Positions 55,701 to 62,536 of a stretch of DNA of 64,000 nucleotides are shown here, one piece after another. A program made the translations under genes and the position numbers. The stretch comes from Trebouxia sp. TZW2008 (taxonomy: Eukaryota > Chlorophyta > Trebouxiophyceae > Trebouxiales > Trebouxiaceae), in NCBI GenBank assembly GCA_002118135.1, contig BDIU01000358.1:124001-188000 (forward strand), written 5' to 3'. Positions within the stretch are counted from its first letter, which is position 1; every line of letters begins with the position of its first letter. Below the pieces are notes generated by a model. It saw only the letters and a program-made list of their open reading frames with translations. It was not told the origin of the DNA and made no database searches.

Positions 55701-56694
55701 ATCCTGAGGTGAGTAATGCAATGACTCATACTGTCACGAATGCAATCACCAATACGGTCACAAATGTCAATCAATGATATCGAATACATGTTCAATGCAT
55801 GCAGGAAAAGATGACTGGCAGCCACTGCTGAGACCAGGTTTTCTAGAAACCCTATGGCAGAAGCTGTTGGGGCTTTGGCAGGAGCTGGGCTTTCAGCCGG
55901 CCCAGGATCCTGCCAACCCTAGCCCTGCTGTTGCACAGTATGTCCAGTCAGGCAGATACCCTAACGGCAGCGGCTCAGAGATAGGTAGGTCTTGGCAGAC
56001 AGGAAATTTTACAATCAAATGCAGCATCTAGTGGCAAAATATAGTGTTCAAACTGCCTGCACATTGGTAGACTGAGTGAGTTACAGTCGCTTTCCAGTCA
56101 ACACATATAGCATGCAGCATAGCACTGACCGGAGTTTATGAAGACAACTGTATGCTTCTTGATGAGTTCAAGTATGCCCCTTTGCTGGAAGGTTTGTCAT
56201 TTTTTGTCCAATGAGCTGTCTTTTTAGACCCGCCGATAATTTGCATGATCTTGCAGTGCATCAAGCAACCTTTGCTGCTGCCCAAATACAAGCCACACAT
56301 GGGTCGCAGCCCAACTGATGATGCTATGCTGTGTAGGTAGCAGCACAGACAGTGACAGCCTGTGGTTGCAAAAAATGTTTGGCAGCTTCCTGTCCATAGG
56401 CACTCAATGATGGTGTTGACATTCACTCAACAATGGTATGGGCATGTGTTTGCAGGTAGCAGCAAAGACGGTGACAGCCTGTGGCTCCAAGAAATGTTTG
56501 GCAGCTTCCTGTCCCTGACCATGATGCCGCCAGCACATCAAGTCAGCGAAGCCCTGCAGCAAGCACAAAAGGCAGCAGCAGGGCTGACGCAGGGTAGAAC
56601 TGGGGTGCCCAGGGATATGATGATGCCTGTGTTGCAGATGCTGCTACCAGAAGTGCCTTTGTGCACTGTAGCCCTACTTGCCCCATTGCTGTGA
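27005..56694 (+). CDS. APC1: Anaphase-promoting complex subunit 1 (APC1/cyclosome)
   Basis: Thirty-seven exons, in order: 27005-27082, 27191-27288, 27461-27485, 27699-27860, 28166-28333, 28518-28663, 29830-29999, 30854-30984, 31442-31697, 32100-32272 (GC donor), 33059-33230, 35068-35287, 35446-35617, 35883-36030, 36592-36929, 38375-38471, 38999-39226, 39645-39896, 40467-40600, 41013-41172, 41912-42088, 42856-42969, 43971-44223, 45095-45307, 45911-46103, 46863-47117, 48011-48239, 48550-48666, 49533-49756, 50959-51075, 51534-51692, 52885-53112, 53375-53461, 53912-54194, 55006-55143, 55805-55984 and 56456-56694. They total 6,534 nt (2,177 aa) with no phase conflict. APC1 is the scaffold of the cell-cycle ubiquitin ligase. 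Diagnostic segments include WENLVSCDYHR, LPDLDTLPVGVALPLREAL, WVVYNKPK, the PC-repeat signatures LGLGLLYQGSCHR, YALAAGLALGLITLGQG and TLALGLMFLRTNDAAIA, and GPRYWP. The 25-nt exon at 27461 is the least certain. Most introns contain decayed copies of neighbouring exon edges. Confidence 0.95.
28807..29112 (-). CDS. Acyl-CoA-binding protein, intronless, nested in an APC1 intron
   Basis: An uninterrupted 101-aa frame on the minus strand starts MTVLEQRFKKAVWLIRNGPP and contains the family hallmarks KLKFYQYYKQATEGDV and ARAKWDAWNSAKGMSKEDAM, followed by RYIDLL. This is a complete single ACBP domain of normal length. ACBPs bind medium- and long-chain acyl-CoA esters in the cytosol. The frame stays open upstream to 29208 without an ATG. 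It lies antisense in the intron 28664-29829 of APC1. All nearby genes of comparable size have introns, so this may be a retrocopy or a compact nested gene; no poly(A) tract or flanking direct repeat was seen. Confidence 0.88.
   Translation of the reverse strand: MTVLEQRFKKAVWLIRNGPPQKDTSNATKLKFYQYYKQATEGDVKGGQPWAVQVEARAKWDAWNSAKGMSKEDAMHRYIDLLSQDDPDWEQHSALANYSES
29425..29735 (+). repeat. Upstream copies of the 5' end of APC1 exon 7
   Basis: GGTGCAGGGGCGG followed by ATCAAGCTTCCAAAT at the intact exon (29830) is echoed at about 29425-29530 (with the CATTCAGCAGCCGCTGCAGC part) and about 29697-29730. Both copies are broken and lie before the intact exon. Confidence 0.85.
29948..30450 (+). repeat. 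Four 150-bp tandem units of the 3' end of APC1 exon 7
   Basis: Units begin near 29948, 30098, 30248 and 30400, each with a version of AAGGAACCTCAGCTGCA and then CTTGCTGTGGGA. The first unit contains the real exon end and donor (29999|GTTGGT). The period is an exact multiple of three for the first units, so one frame runs open through three of them. By position they are downstream donor-side copies. Confidence 0.9.
30619..30800. repeat. CCCA/CCCC-rich tract in an APC1 intron
   Basis: Repeated CCCACCCA units pass into long C runs (30752-30782). The minus strand has G-quadruplex potential. Apparent Pro/His/Thr-rich frames here are artefacts of composition. Confidence 0.92.
31293..31441 (+). repeat. 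Upstream copy of the 5' end of APC1 exon 9
   Basis: The segment 31293-31405 is a close copy of 31440-31550, including the CTGCAG acceptor, TTTGAGAT and GGCGGCCAAAACCCTCAAGC. It ends just after GATCTGTTGGTG. The intact exon is the second, downstream copy. Confidence 0.92.
31709..31801. repeat. TTGCTG hexanucleotide microsatellite
   Basis: About 14 units of TTGCTG or TCGCTG lie just inside the intron after APC1 exon 9. The minus-strand poly-Gln frame is an artefact of the repeat. Confidence 0.95.
31888..32040 (+). repeat. Upstream copy of APC1 exon 10
   Basis: 31888-32035 reproduces most of 32112-32260 (AAAGGCTCACCCA, CAGTCAGATGCCAGCATGGG, GATGTCAGG) with substitutions and a frame-breaking change near TTTTTCTAAGGGG. 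It lies immediately before the intact exon. Confidence 0.92.
32714..32985 (+). repeat. Three upstream copies of the 5' part of APC1 exon 11
   Basis: Versions of GGGGCTGTCAGAGTGGCCCT followed by CTGCCC-rich sequence occur near 32744, 32811 and 32899, ahead of the intact exon (33059-33230, same motif near 33102). The first also matches the exon start (GTGAGTGACA versus GTGGGCGACA). Confidence 0.88.
33550..33765 (+). repeat. Two upstream copies of the 5' end of APC1 exon 12
   Basis: GTGGTGCTAG then AAGCATGAGTGGACGCAT (33690-33765, close copy) and a weaker version at 33550-33615 precede the intact exon start at 35068. The retrotransposon at 33804-35017 inserted between the nearer copy and the real exon. 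Confidence 0.88.
33804..35017 (-). mobile_element. 5'-truncated non-LTR retrotransposon with restriction-like endonuclease domain
   Basis: The minus-strand frame 35009-33924 (361 codons) has a CCHC knuckle, CPICSLQDSVGHIMGGCEH, typical of the region after reverse transcriptase. It then has a restriction-like endonuclease domain with RPDMMMLE, IHIVEVGYCSD and a K..RQHSALEAALKTYGY helix (the PD...E/D catalytic layout). The reverse transcriptase itself is missing, as expected of 5' truncation. The element is bounded by near-identical 13-bp direct repeats, GGTGCGATTATTA (33791-33803) and GGTGTGATTATTA (35018-35030). Its 3' end (33804-33875) carries two small hairpins and a TTTTC-type tail and is shared with the fragment at 12352. 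R2-like or Dualen-like affinity is likely, but the clade cannot be fixed without the reverse transcriptase. It lies antisense in an APC1 intron. Confidence 0.88.
36098..36215 (+). repeat. Downstream copy of the 3' part of APC1 exon 14
   Basis: 36103-36209 repeats 35934-36030 (CTGTACAGTTTGGCTGGCAT through CATCAAG) with the donor preserved as CATCAAG|GTGAAT. It is a donor-side copy after the intact exon. Confidence 0.93.
36470..36565 (+). repeat. Upstream copy of part of APC1 exon 15
   Basis: The sequence from CAGGGCACTTCACAGCCTGC to about 36555 matches 36646-36725 within exon 15 (the HRALHSLLKGRPQPAL region) but is frame-disrupted. It precedes the intact exon. Confidence 0.85.
36930..38018. 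other. Long APC1 intron with an unassigned minus-strand frame
   Basis: This 1.1-kb stretch holds a 147-codon minus-strand open frame (37493-37050) ending in a cysteine cluster (CPRCDKCMYNC). It has no recognised homology and no splice context, and could be chance or a transposon remnant. CACATCTGGGACA occurs twice near 37050-37095. Confidence 0.3.
38019..38374 (+). repeat. Two upstream copies of the APC1 exon encoding LPDLDTLPVGVALPLRE
   Basis: Copies at about 38019-38105 and 38195-38285 precede the intact exon at 38375, spaced about 175 bp apart, each with the GTGTGCAG-type acceptor (GTGCAG in the first). They stay open in frame through the motif but lose the downstream REALHRCC part and the exon's donor. 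Confidence 0.95.
38550..38625 (+). repeat. Downstream copy of the 3' end of the same APC1 exon (38375-38471)
   Basis: TGGCCCTGCTCATTGAAGAAGCCCTTCGCCGCTGC-like sequence near 38550-38605, ending CCTGCAG|GTCAAC, resembles the exon end at 38415-38471. It is a donor-side copy. Confidence 0.8.
40150..40466 (+). repeat. Two upstream copies of the 5' part of APC1 exon 19
   Basis: CAGGGCTGGGA.GAGATGAAGAGCAACAGG motifs at about 40162 and 40324 mirror the intact exon start at 40467, each with the AAGGGCAAG.AG..GAGCAGGCAGC continuation. The spacing is about 143-160 bp. Confidence 0.93.
40703..40783. repeat. GGCT tetranucleotide microsatellite
   Basis: About 20 uninterrupted CTGG/GGCT units lie in the APC1 intron following exon 19. 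The LAGWLAGW frames are artefacts. Confidence 0.97.
40853..41012 (+). repeat. Upstream copy of the 5' half of APC1 exon 20
   Basis: GTGCGGAGACTGCTGTCATCTGCTGA through GAGGTGGGGA (40855-40935) is a close copy of 41013-41085 with its acceptor. It loses the exon 3' half. Confidence 0.94.
41277..41402 (+). repeat. Downstream copy of the 3' half of APC1 exon 20
   Basis: CCCTGGGCATG.GCACCATGACCCTACC near 41284 repeats 41121-41165 and continues past GGCGCCCTC-like sequence, after the real donor at 41173. A Cys/Ser/Phe-rich CT tract separates them. Confidence 0.92.
41468..42375 (+). repeat. Six-copy tandem array around APC1 exon 21
   Basis: The intact exon is 41912-42088. Upstream acceptor-side copies start near 41471, 41671 and 41824 (last partial), and downstream donor-side copies lie near 42154-42270 and 42325-42370. 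Shared anchors are CAGCAGCACAA.GCAGTCTTCAACCTG and GATGTCACAGCCTGGCCTGA. Upstream copies contain in-frame stops; the downstream copy retains a donor (GCTGCTG|GTGGGT). Confidence 0.95.
42636..42855 (+). repeat. Upstream copy of the 5' end of APC1 exon 22
   Basis: TCTGCAGGCATCAAATTGGCCCCTGGGG and following sequence (42633-42695) copies the start of 42856-42969, acceptor included. It decays after GGTTGAGCC. Confidence 0.92.
43030..43085 (+). repeat. Downstream copy of the 3' end of APC1 exon 22
   Basis: GCATGCTAGCATGCTCATGG followed by GCTTGAGCCTTGCT near 43044-43079 repeats 42937-42968. The donor-side sequence then changes to a C-rich spacer. Confidence 0.85.
43090..43600. repeat. C-rich, ACCCCT-like low-complexity tract
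   Basis: The intron before APC1 exon 23 is a long run of CCCCAT, ACCCCT and CCCCTA variants. No exon was recognised within it. Threonine/proline-rich frames here reflect composition. Confidence 0.85.
43625..43970 (+). repeat. Two upstream copies of the 5' half of APC1 exon 23
   Basis: Copies starting at 43629 and 43801, about 171 bp apart, match the exon start (CAGGTCATCT, AGCTGTCTGTCAGCGACAGA, GAGCACGATGCCACAACAGT, GGGGCACCCTAGACCCTGTC). Both carry disabling changes. The intact exon follows at 43971. Confidence 0.96.
44255..44755 (+). repeat. Three downstream copies of the 3' half of APC1 exon 23
   Basis: Donor-side copies end near 44422 (AAAG|GTAAGG), 44584 (ATAG|GTAAGA) and 44748 (ATTG|GTAGAC). 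Each carries CCCCTGGTTCAAGCTGCTGC-like sequence and the end of the PC-repeat helix. The first still spans CTGTTCCTGCATGTGCCTGC. Confidence 0.96.
44960..45094 (+). repeat. Upstream copy of the 5' end of APC1 exon 24
   Basis: CTGACAGCTGAGATCATGATGGAGG at 44966 duplicates the start of the exon at 45095 before diverging into a G-rich stretch. The spacer (CTTCCC, ACACACAGCACAGACA) is also duplicated. Confidence 0.93.
45655..45910 (+). repeat. Two upstream copies of the 5' end of APC1 exon 25
   Basis: TTCAGATACTATGTGCTGAGCGG (45657) and TTCAGGTCTGTGTGATGGGC (45788) are copies of TTCAGGTACTATGTGCTGGG at 45906. They share the GGAGTGCTGAACA continuation to different degrees. Confidence 0.9.
46104..46862 (+). 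repeat. Three or four upstream copies of the 5' half of APC1 exon 26
   Basis: Copies of GTGGTGCTTGAGGGCAAGCTGG to GCCATTGCTGCGGTCTTC begin near 46303, 46498 and 46684, about 180-195 bp apart, with a partial one at 46117-46160. All precede the intact exon at 46863. Early copies have stops or lost acceptors; the 46684 copy is nearly exonic but diverges after GCTTTGCAC. Confidence 0.96.
47160..47450 (+). repeat. Two downstream copies of the 3' half of APC1 exon 26
   Basis: 47171-47277 and 47349-47440 repeat the RPDFVMLRVLARSLVMQE to MPPLIK part. Both keep the donor CAAG|GTCAGY. The second has a stop at CGCCTAGG. Confidence 0.95.
47520..48010 (+). repeat. Upstream copies of APC1 exon 27
   Basis: Near-complete copies of the 5' two thirds of the exon begin at 47631 and 47820 (period about 189 bp), before the intact exon at 48011. 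A separate scrap of the exon's later part (GCAAATGCTGCAGCTGAG) sits at 47552. The copies keep their frame across the motif but lack the exon end. Confidence 0.95.
48705..48820 (+). repeat. Downstream copy of APC1 exon 28
   Basis: 48714-48810 copies 48545-48666 (GGGGTTGGCG, GTACT.GGGGTGG.GA, GGCACAGG.CA, CCCTCAAACT) and ends TTGGAG|GTAAGC, keeping a donor. A TGA interrupts it near 48736. Confidence 0.92.
48980..49532 (+). repeat. Three upstream copies of the 5' half of APC1 exon 29
   Basis: Units of about 185 bp begin at 48980, 49166 and 49351, each with GGGCTGAGAAGAAGGCTGCA (or a variant), GTCATGGGTCAGGCCAGCCA and CAGCACAACTACA. The intact exon is the fourth unit at 49533. Confidence 0.96.
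49875..50095 (+). repeat. Two downstream copies of the 3' end of APC1 exon 29
   Basis: 49880-49957 and 50016-50092 repeat GCAGCCCTGGTCATTGCCCT through GATGCCACCTGCAA/G with donors GTAAGC and GTAAGG. They follow the intact exon (end 49756). Confidence 0.96.
50096..50631. other. APC1 intron stretch without recognised copies
   Basis: No exon-like or repeated sequence was recognised in this part of the intron between exons 29 and 30. Confidence 0.4.
50632..50958 (+). repeat. Two upstream copies of APC1 exon 30
   Basis: GCAGGCTTTCAGGCAT copies at 50631 and 50758 (period about 127 bp) precede the intact exon at 50959. Both extend through GCAGCATTGAAGCCA but are disrupted later. Confidence 0.95.
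51693..52120. other. APC1 intron stretch without recognised copies
   Basis: About 430 bp after exon 31 hold no recognised exon copy, repeat or open frame of interest. Confidence 0.4.
52122..52884 (+). repeat. Five upstream copies of APC1 exon 32
   Basis: Units of about 150 bp start near 52127, 52280, 52430, 52581 and 52731, before the intact exon at 52885. Each carries GCAAGAGCTTGCAGTSTGYG, GTATTGGCCTCAAA and GTGTCTGACAGCAGCA. From 52280 on they also keep an ACAG acceptor. The intact exon alone continues into the TLYVQRKAGALSY part. Copies alternate between two subtypes (GAGGGGAAAGCACTTG and ATGACCCC..GGGG), suggesting two-unit amplification. Confidence 0.97.
53254..53374 (+). repeat. Upstream copy of APC1 exon 33
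   Basis: GTGCAGGGTGGATTCACAGCGCAGGAGGGGTTTGACCTGG at 53255-53295 mirrors 53371-53410 and ends in a stop (CTTGTCTTGATGA). Confidence 0.92.
53600..53712 (+). repeat. Downstream copies of the 3' end of APC1 exon 33
   Basis: TGTGTCACCTTCCCTGCTAGCCCCTTCAT near 53607 and GCAAAGGCTCTGCTCAG|GTGTCC near 53679 repeat the exon end. The real donor is at 53462. Confidence 0.85.
54262..54740 (+). repeat. Three downstream copies of the 3' end of APC1 exon 34
   Basis: Copies end at about 54362, 54555 and 54728, each preserving the TCAG|GTGAGAC-type donor (first TTAG|GTGAGAC) and the GCCTGCAGAGCTA, CTCATGCATRGCRTCCTTGA core. They follow the intact exon (end 54194). Confidence 0.95.
56330..56455 (+). repeat. 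Upstream copy of the 5' end of APC1 last exon
   Basis: GGTAGCAGCACAGACAGTGACAGCCTGTGG to GGCAGCTTCCTGTCC (56336-56397) copies 56455-56515, with an acceptor-like GTGTAG. It lies just before the intact last exon. Confidence 0.94.
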
Positions 56695-57321
56695 CTGTGT
56701 TGTGGTTGACCAAGTCTCTAATCCAGCCTCTTTCGCTCAAGACTCAGTGATAACTTGAGCATTCTGTGACTCACGCCTTAGACTAATGCAAATGCCCCTT
56801 ACTACACCTCTTTCGTTTGTATGAAAAGGTGTCGTTCGCAATGTGCAGCTTGCATCAGGGGTTATATGGGTTTCTTGGTTGCTTCAAAACCCAGCGGCTG
56901 TACCAAGTATTTCCATTGACACTCGTTCCTTTAGTTTGATCATTGACGTTCCTGATGCTCCTCGCTTGCCACACAGCACTGACTATATGCAATGAGCTAT
57001 GATGGCTTACATCTTGGACGTCCATGTGCACTAGGTGATTTACATGAGATGTTTGATCGTTGAGCCCACATGTGCTCCTTGTGATCAACAGATGATTAGC
57101 AAATACCACGATACAACACCAAAGAATCAGACAATATAACATCAATGAAATCAAATCGGGAAGGCAAAACAAAATGTGTAATCACTCACCCATCACAGTC
57201 CAGCAGTACAGCACACACAATAACAGCAGCAATAGCAATACAGAAACACCTCGTTGATTGCTGTTCATTGATAAAATGAACAACAGAGCGCCTTTATGCC
57301 TAAGCACTCTGTGGCTTCTGC
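56695..57321. other. Convergent 3' flanks of APC1 and ferrochelatase
   Basis: No exon was recognised. TGTAA occurs at 57177-57181 on the plus strand, a possible APC1 polyadenylation signal. Confidence 0.4.
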
Positions 57322-60300
57322 TTAGTTCTGAAACTGGTCGTATGGCCAGTGATTCAGCACACCATGCCCTGTAGTGACTTCCAGCAGCAGTATGACAACA
57401 ATGGCTAGCATTGCAATTCGGCCATTCCATGTCTCAGCTGATTTGGTCCAGCCCCACTGCCAGGGCACGATAGGTGGAGGCAAGACTCTTCTGTCTCTGT
57501 CATATGTCTCAAGCAGAGACTGGACATCGCCTGCGTTCCAGGAAACTGCTTGCTGATATTACATTGTTTGCAACCTGGGCCTTGCTACATGCTGTGACTA
57601 CATCTGCATGTGAAGAGCTTGGGCATAGTACTTTGTGCACTTTGTTGCACATAACATGATAGGCGCTACTGAGTGCAAGCACGCAGCAGGTAAGCAATGC
57701 ATGCCAGCACCACAGCTGCTGCCATGCTTTTAAGCTGCAATGCAGCAAATCCTTCAATCTCAAGGAAGGATTGCAGTGCAGCTCTGGCAGATCAGAGATG
57801 AACAACTTGTCTTGAGTCCAAATAGCAACACGAAAACGCGGTTTTTGCCATCAACCATCACAATGCAAGCCATGGTGAAAGCAGTATGGAGGTCGTTGGA
57901 CACTGGAAGTGAATACATGACTGACTGCATCAATCAGCCTTGTGATTATGTACCTAGAGGCACCATGGCATCGCCAGGATTGCTGCCAGCCATGCATCCC
58001 ACATAGGGCAGGGCTTCCAGAACAGCCTCAGCCAGGTCATCAATGAACACTGGATTGGTGTTTAAGGCAGGTACTCTGCCCCAGTTCTGAATACCGCTCT
58101 CATGTGCAAGCTCCCTATACTCCATGTCAATCTCCTCCAGAGTCTCAATATGTTCGCTGACAAAGCTGACTGGTACAGCCAATAGACTCTTGATGCCATT
58201 TGCTCCTAGCTCCCTGTAGCGTCAAAAACAAAACTGAGCGTTCTGCTGCCTGACTTAGCACTGCCTGACTTAGCACACCATGATGGGGTCCACAACATCT
58301 TTGCACCAATCCTGACTCAACATTTGAGCATGACCTGGCAACATAGTTGATGGAGTGCAGAAATGCTTGTGCGCACAGCATACTCAGTTCTCAAGTATAA
58401 ATCTCGATTGGACAGCGCCTCTTGTGAACCCCTTCTACCATCACAAGCGGCCAAGACTGACGCCAGAAGATACATGGCCACTGCAGCAGTGTGCTAAATT
58501 GAGTGCAGAAGCTGACAGCAAGCATTCCATGGAACCGACAACTGCAGCAGGCAGGTTGTCGACTTAGATTCCTAATGTGCACCTTCCTGTTGCTGGAGAG
58601 GTCTGCCAGGTCAACACAGTGCAGCAATGCTGTTGTGCTGGCATACCTGATGGTCACATCTGTGTAAGGCTGTAGCCATTGCACGGGGCCAACGCGCGAC
58701 TGATACGCAAGCGTGTGGTGATTGCTGATGTGCCTGCGCTGCAGCTCCTGCATGATCAGGTTGATACATTGCTCCATCTCTTCCTTGTAGGGGTCGCCTG
58801 CCTCCTCTACATACGAGACTGGCACCCCATGTGCACTGAAGAAGATCTCTACTTCATCCTGAGCATCAAAGATCCAAATTGATGCAAGAGCAGGGTGTGC
58901 TCAACTTGAACTTGCAGCAGACAAACAAAGAAATGCTTATCACAACTTGCTGCATGCACTCGTCTTCATGTGGGCATGAGCAACCCAGTCATCAACATGA
59001 CTTGACTGGTACAGCTGACTGCTCAGCGTGTTGCAATTGCATAAGTGGTGTGCAACTCTTGACAAGCCTGAGCACACTGTGGTACTCAGCATGGTACGAG
59101 GAGTTGTGACTATCAGAATATAGACATGCTGTGCAAATCTATCTCAATCACCTGTTGTTGGAACTGCTGCAGTGATTGCTGTATGAGATCAGCCATTGCT
59201 GTAACATAGCCACGCCGCTGGTACCATGACGCTATGACCGTGTGAGGCAGCTGCTGCAGCTGAGGATCATTCTTGAAACTCTGCACAAACGACACACATT
59301 CGTTGATGCAAGATTGAACAGCATGGACAGCCCATGCCAGTGGGAAATTCAGTCCAGTAAATCAAGGTCTATCTGTCTAAGGAACGCGTGCTTAGCTGTA
59401 CATGCACTCATCCCTTTCTGCAACTTTATGAAGCCTAGAAGGTGCAACAGCTGCTCTATCATGGCAACTTGGCCACAGCGTTTGTTCACACTGCAAGCAG
59501 CGTACAAGAACCCCCACAAGAGATGCACAGGTCGAATACATATGCTGCCAAGGAAACGCCATTGCAGCAAGAATGCACAGCAAGGCTGGTGCTCAATTTG
59601 ACAGGTTCAATGTCACTGGCGCTCACAGCTTGACAGCAAATGAATAGCCAATGCGCAGCATTGTTTGGGGCCAATTGGTTGCTCCTAGCGCAGGGGCAGG
59701 AACCTCTCTAACAAGCATGCTCATGCTGCTGATGCCAGTGAACTGACCTCTTCAAGGAGGCGTAAGCTGGATCCGCTAGTCGAGATGGAGAACTGAGGAT
59801 ACAATGGCAAGACCACAAGCCGTGTCACGTTGTCAGCCTTGATCTTTTCCAGAGCTTCCTCTGTGAACGGGTACCAGTAGCGCATGGCAACATACACATC
59901 AGCATTCTGACCCTTGCGTCTGAGCGCCTCGCTCAGGGCTGCTGCTTGCTCGTCTGTGATTCTGCGCAAAGGAGAGCCTCCACCGATTGCCTTGTACCCT
60001 TCTGAGCTCTTGGGTGCTCTGAACTTTGAAAGGGTGTATGCTAGCAGTGGCTGCAGGAATTTTGCTGCAAAACAGACACTGAGTGTTGGATGTCTGACAA
60101 CTGTAGGCAAGCGTCTGCAGACTTGTGACTACAAAACAAACACTGCGTGCACTTTAATAGACTGTATGCAAGCAGCAGCTGCAGGAATTTGGCTGCAGGA
60201 CAGACACTGGGTGCCAGTCAGAAAGTTGACAGGGTGGTCACCAACTCTTCTCAGGGCGATAGCGTTGGACTCCCAACGACTATTCTAAACAACGAGAAAC

Positions 60301-60849
60301 GTGAAGCTGTCCGTACAGGGTGCAAGCTTTGATCCACGTGCAGCAGAGCAGGCACCATGAAGAGTGCATGAAACATGCAGCTGCTGACGGCATGTTGTAC
60401 CTTGTCCAGGCAATCTGATGATGTCTGGATCATTGAACAAGTTGAACAGAAAGTGCTCAACGTCATCCAGCGTTTCAGGACCGCCCAGATTCAGCAGCAG
60501 CACCCCAACTTTGTCAGCAGTGCCCGCTGGCTGCTGGATGTCTAAGCTTGGGAGGCCGGTCTGGGGGCCCCTTGTAAGAGTTGCAGATTTTGCAACAAGT
60601 CTGGAAGAATTTAGCGTCTGGTGCTGGCTGGGTCTGACAAGAGTTGATCCAGAGTTGATGCTGCTGAGCTGTTGCCTGCAGGAGTTGAAGAAGAGTCTAG
60701 TACACGATGGGACAGTGAAAGTTCAGGAGAAAAGGTGAAGCACAAGGCGTCAGGCAGTACCTGTTGTGGTGTGGCTGCTGATGTGACGGTCTCGCTGGTA
60801 CTGGATAGCTACAGCTGGGTGCGTATGAACTGCTCAACGAAGATTGCAT
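57322..60849 (-). CDS. Plastid ferrochelatase with C-terminal chlorophyll a/b-binding-like segment
   Basis: Seven minus-strand exons: 60849-60761, 60675-60401, 60064-59748, 59280-59152, 58858-58647, 58213-57954 and 57530-57322. They total 1,491 nt (496 aa) with continuous phase. Ferrochelatase inserts Fe(II) into protoporphyrin IX, the last step of haem synthesis. The N-terminal 60-80 residues are Ser/Thr/Gln-rich, a likely chloroplast transit peptide. Core motifs are [83 protein letters not shown] (signature with catalytic His), [17 protein letters not shown] and [16 protein letters not shown]. The last exon encodes a linker and [20 protein letters not shown], the LHC-like membrane helix found in plastid-type ferrochelatases of plants and algae. 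A broken copy of the exon-3 start lies in the preceding intron. Confidence 0.97.
60160..60215 (-). repeat. Upstream (5') copy of the start of ferrochelatase exon 3
   Basis: On the plus strand GCAGCTGCAGGAATTTGGCTGCAGGACAGACACTGGGTG (60174-60212) resembles GTGGCTGCAGGAATTTTGCTGCAAAACAGACACTGAGTG (60046-60084), the exon-3 start with its acceptor. On the gene's strand the copy lies upstream of the intact exon. Confidence 0.88.
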
Positions 60850-61943
60850 GAGGTTGCGCAGAGGGCTCAGCGCATACAAAGCTTCACGCGGAAAAGCTGC
60901 GGGAATTCTAACTGGCTGTTTTGCACGCAGAGAGCAACAGAAAGATCACCAACAAAGGCAGCTGATGCGACAAACTGTCACAACAAAGCTCCTTCAGACG
61001 TACGGAGTGATCTGCGATCGCAGCGCAAGCCGTTGCAGGAAGAGAGCGTGTGCGAACCTAGTGGCTGTGGCATCATGTGAGCCTGCGAGGGGCAATCCCT
61101 GAATTGCGCTCGGGATCGACTGAGCCCCGCCAGTTTATCTAGCTTCCCGCCAGCGTGCACTGTAGAACAAAATAGTGCAACCAGTAAATGCTTCACACTT
61201 CCGTAAAGTAAAGGCAACATGCACTCATTCACACCATGCAGGTGGCGCTGCATGCCACCACCTGCACCAGAGATGAAGAATTGCTCGTTCTTTCTTAAGG
61301 AACGTGCAAGATATTAATGCAGTTGCCAGAATTGTGTACAAACCTCAGTACACTTGTACACAGGGCACATGCAACCCAATCGGTCATCATGTCAAGTTGT
61401 CGTCAGGTACTTGAAGCCCCAGATGCAGCTGCTGGCTGCATGTTTGACTTTATCAAAAAATAGTGGCCATCAGCACACACAGATAGCAATATGCTTTGGA
61501 ACACCAGTACAAAGACAACCTCCATTAGTGCCAGCGTTCGATCACCTCTGTGACAGCGTCACAATGTGCAGAGCTGTTGCAGCTTTCCGGGATCGCCGGA
61601 ATCTATTCTGCCCTGTCTCTTTGCACCATATGCAACGAAAAAGGTATTCTTGCAAATTTGAAAACATGCTGCTTTTGACAACAATGCAGCCCTGCTCAAC
61701 TTTCACAAAAGGCATGAACATGTTACATACATGTATGACACGTACTCTCGTGCTTTTCAGCTTGAGTGTGCAAAGTTGAAGGATTGACTGCCTTGCAAAT
61801 GCGATCAACAAAAACAGGCGAAAAGGAAGTCCAGGCAGGTCCTGGGTAAGGCCCTTGGAAGGCTTTCTTGAACGCACTTTACTCAGTGAAGTGCTTTGGG
61901 ACAAGAATTGTCGCGACGCAAAGCGGTTGAGGCAATTCCCTGC
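60850..61943. other. Upstream flank of ferrochelatase
   Basis: This should contain the ferrochelatase promoter. Small open frames on both strands lack splice support or homology. Nothing else was recognised. Confidence 0.35.
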
Positions 61944-62228
61944 TCAGTAGTTCCTGGACCGCCTTTCGTAGTGCACCAGTTGCCGCGCTCGCTCTGCCAT
62001 CACAATATCTGCTGGGAGTGCGTCAGAACCACGGCTCAGTCTCAAGACAGACATCAAGGGCGAGGGCGACAACTTTAGAAAACCCACTGGCGACGCCAAA
62101 TTGGTCAAAATTGTCCAATGCAGTGCCTTGACCGCGGCCCTTGCGCACTCTAGTAAGCTTTCTTCCAGACTGGCAAGAATGCGACAGCCCTCAGGGCCTT
62201 CCCGGCGCAGCGTCTTGCTCACTTGCAT
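61944..62228 (-). CDS. Unassigned small open frame
   Basis: A 94-codon ATG-initiated frame on the minus strand (MQVSKTLRREGPEGCRILAS onward) is moderately GC-rich and free of low-complexity sequence. Its composition, with an Ala/Leu/Arg-rich C-terminal half, is protein-like, but no family or neighbouring exon was recognised and chance cannot be excluded. Confidence 0.25.
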   Translation of the reverse strand: MQVSKTLRREGPEGCRILASLEESLLECARAAVKALHWTILTNLASPVGFLKLSPSPLMSVLRLSRGSDALPADIVMAERARQLVHYERRSRNY

Positions 62229-62536
62229 GGCAAGCTTGACAATGCTGATCAATGACCCCTCTTCAGCCCGGGGCGCACCCCCTCACGGGGCGAGGGGGCT
62301 TGCTTGTTCAGGCAATTCTTGTCATCTTCTACCCCAGTGCGCAGACCACTTGAAGATGCCGGTCGAAGCTCCAGAACTAGCGCGTTCGGCTCGTCGCACG
62401 CATGGCCGAGGCAGGGTCCCTGTATTGTGAGTGTTAGGTTCTTCAAGCGTCAGCGCTGCCTGCGTCCCAAAATGGAGTTACACTGAGAGGGGTTAACAAA
62501 GCTGATTCAAGTCCATGTGCGCTTGAAAGCACACCA
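62229..62536. promoter_or_regulatory. Upstream region of the rightmost gene
   Basis: It contains an imperfect hairpin around 62268-62292 (GGCGCACCCCCTCACGGGGCG). It probably includes the 5' UTR of the gene at 62537. No exon was recognised. Confidence 0.3.
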
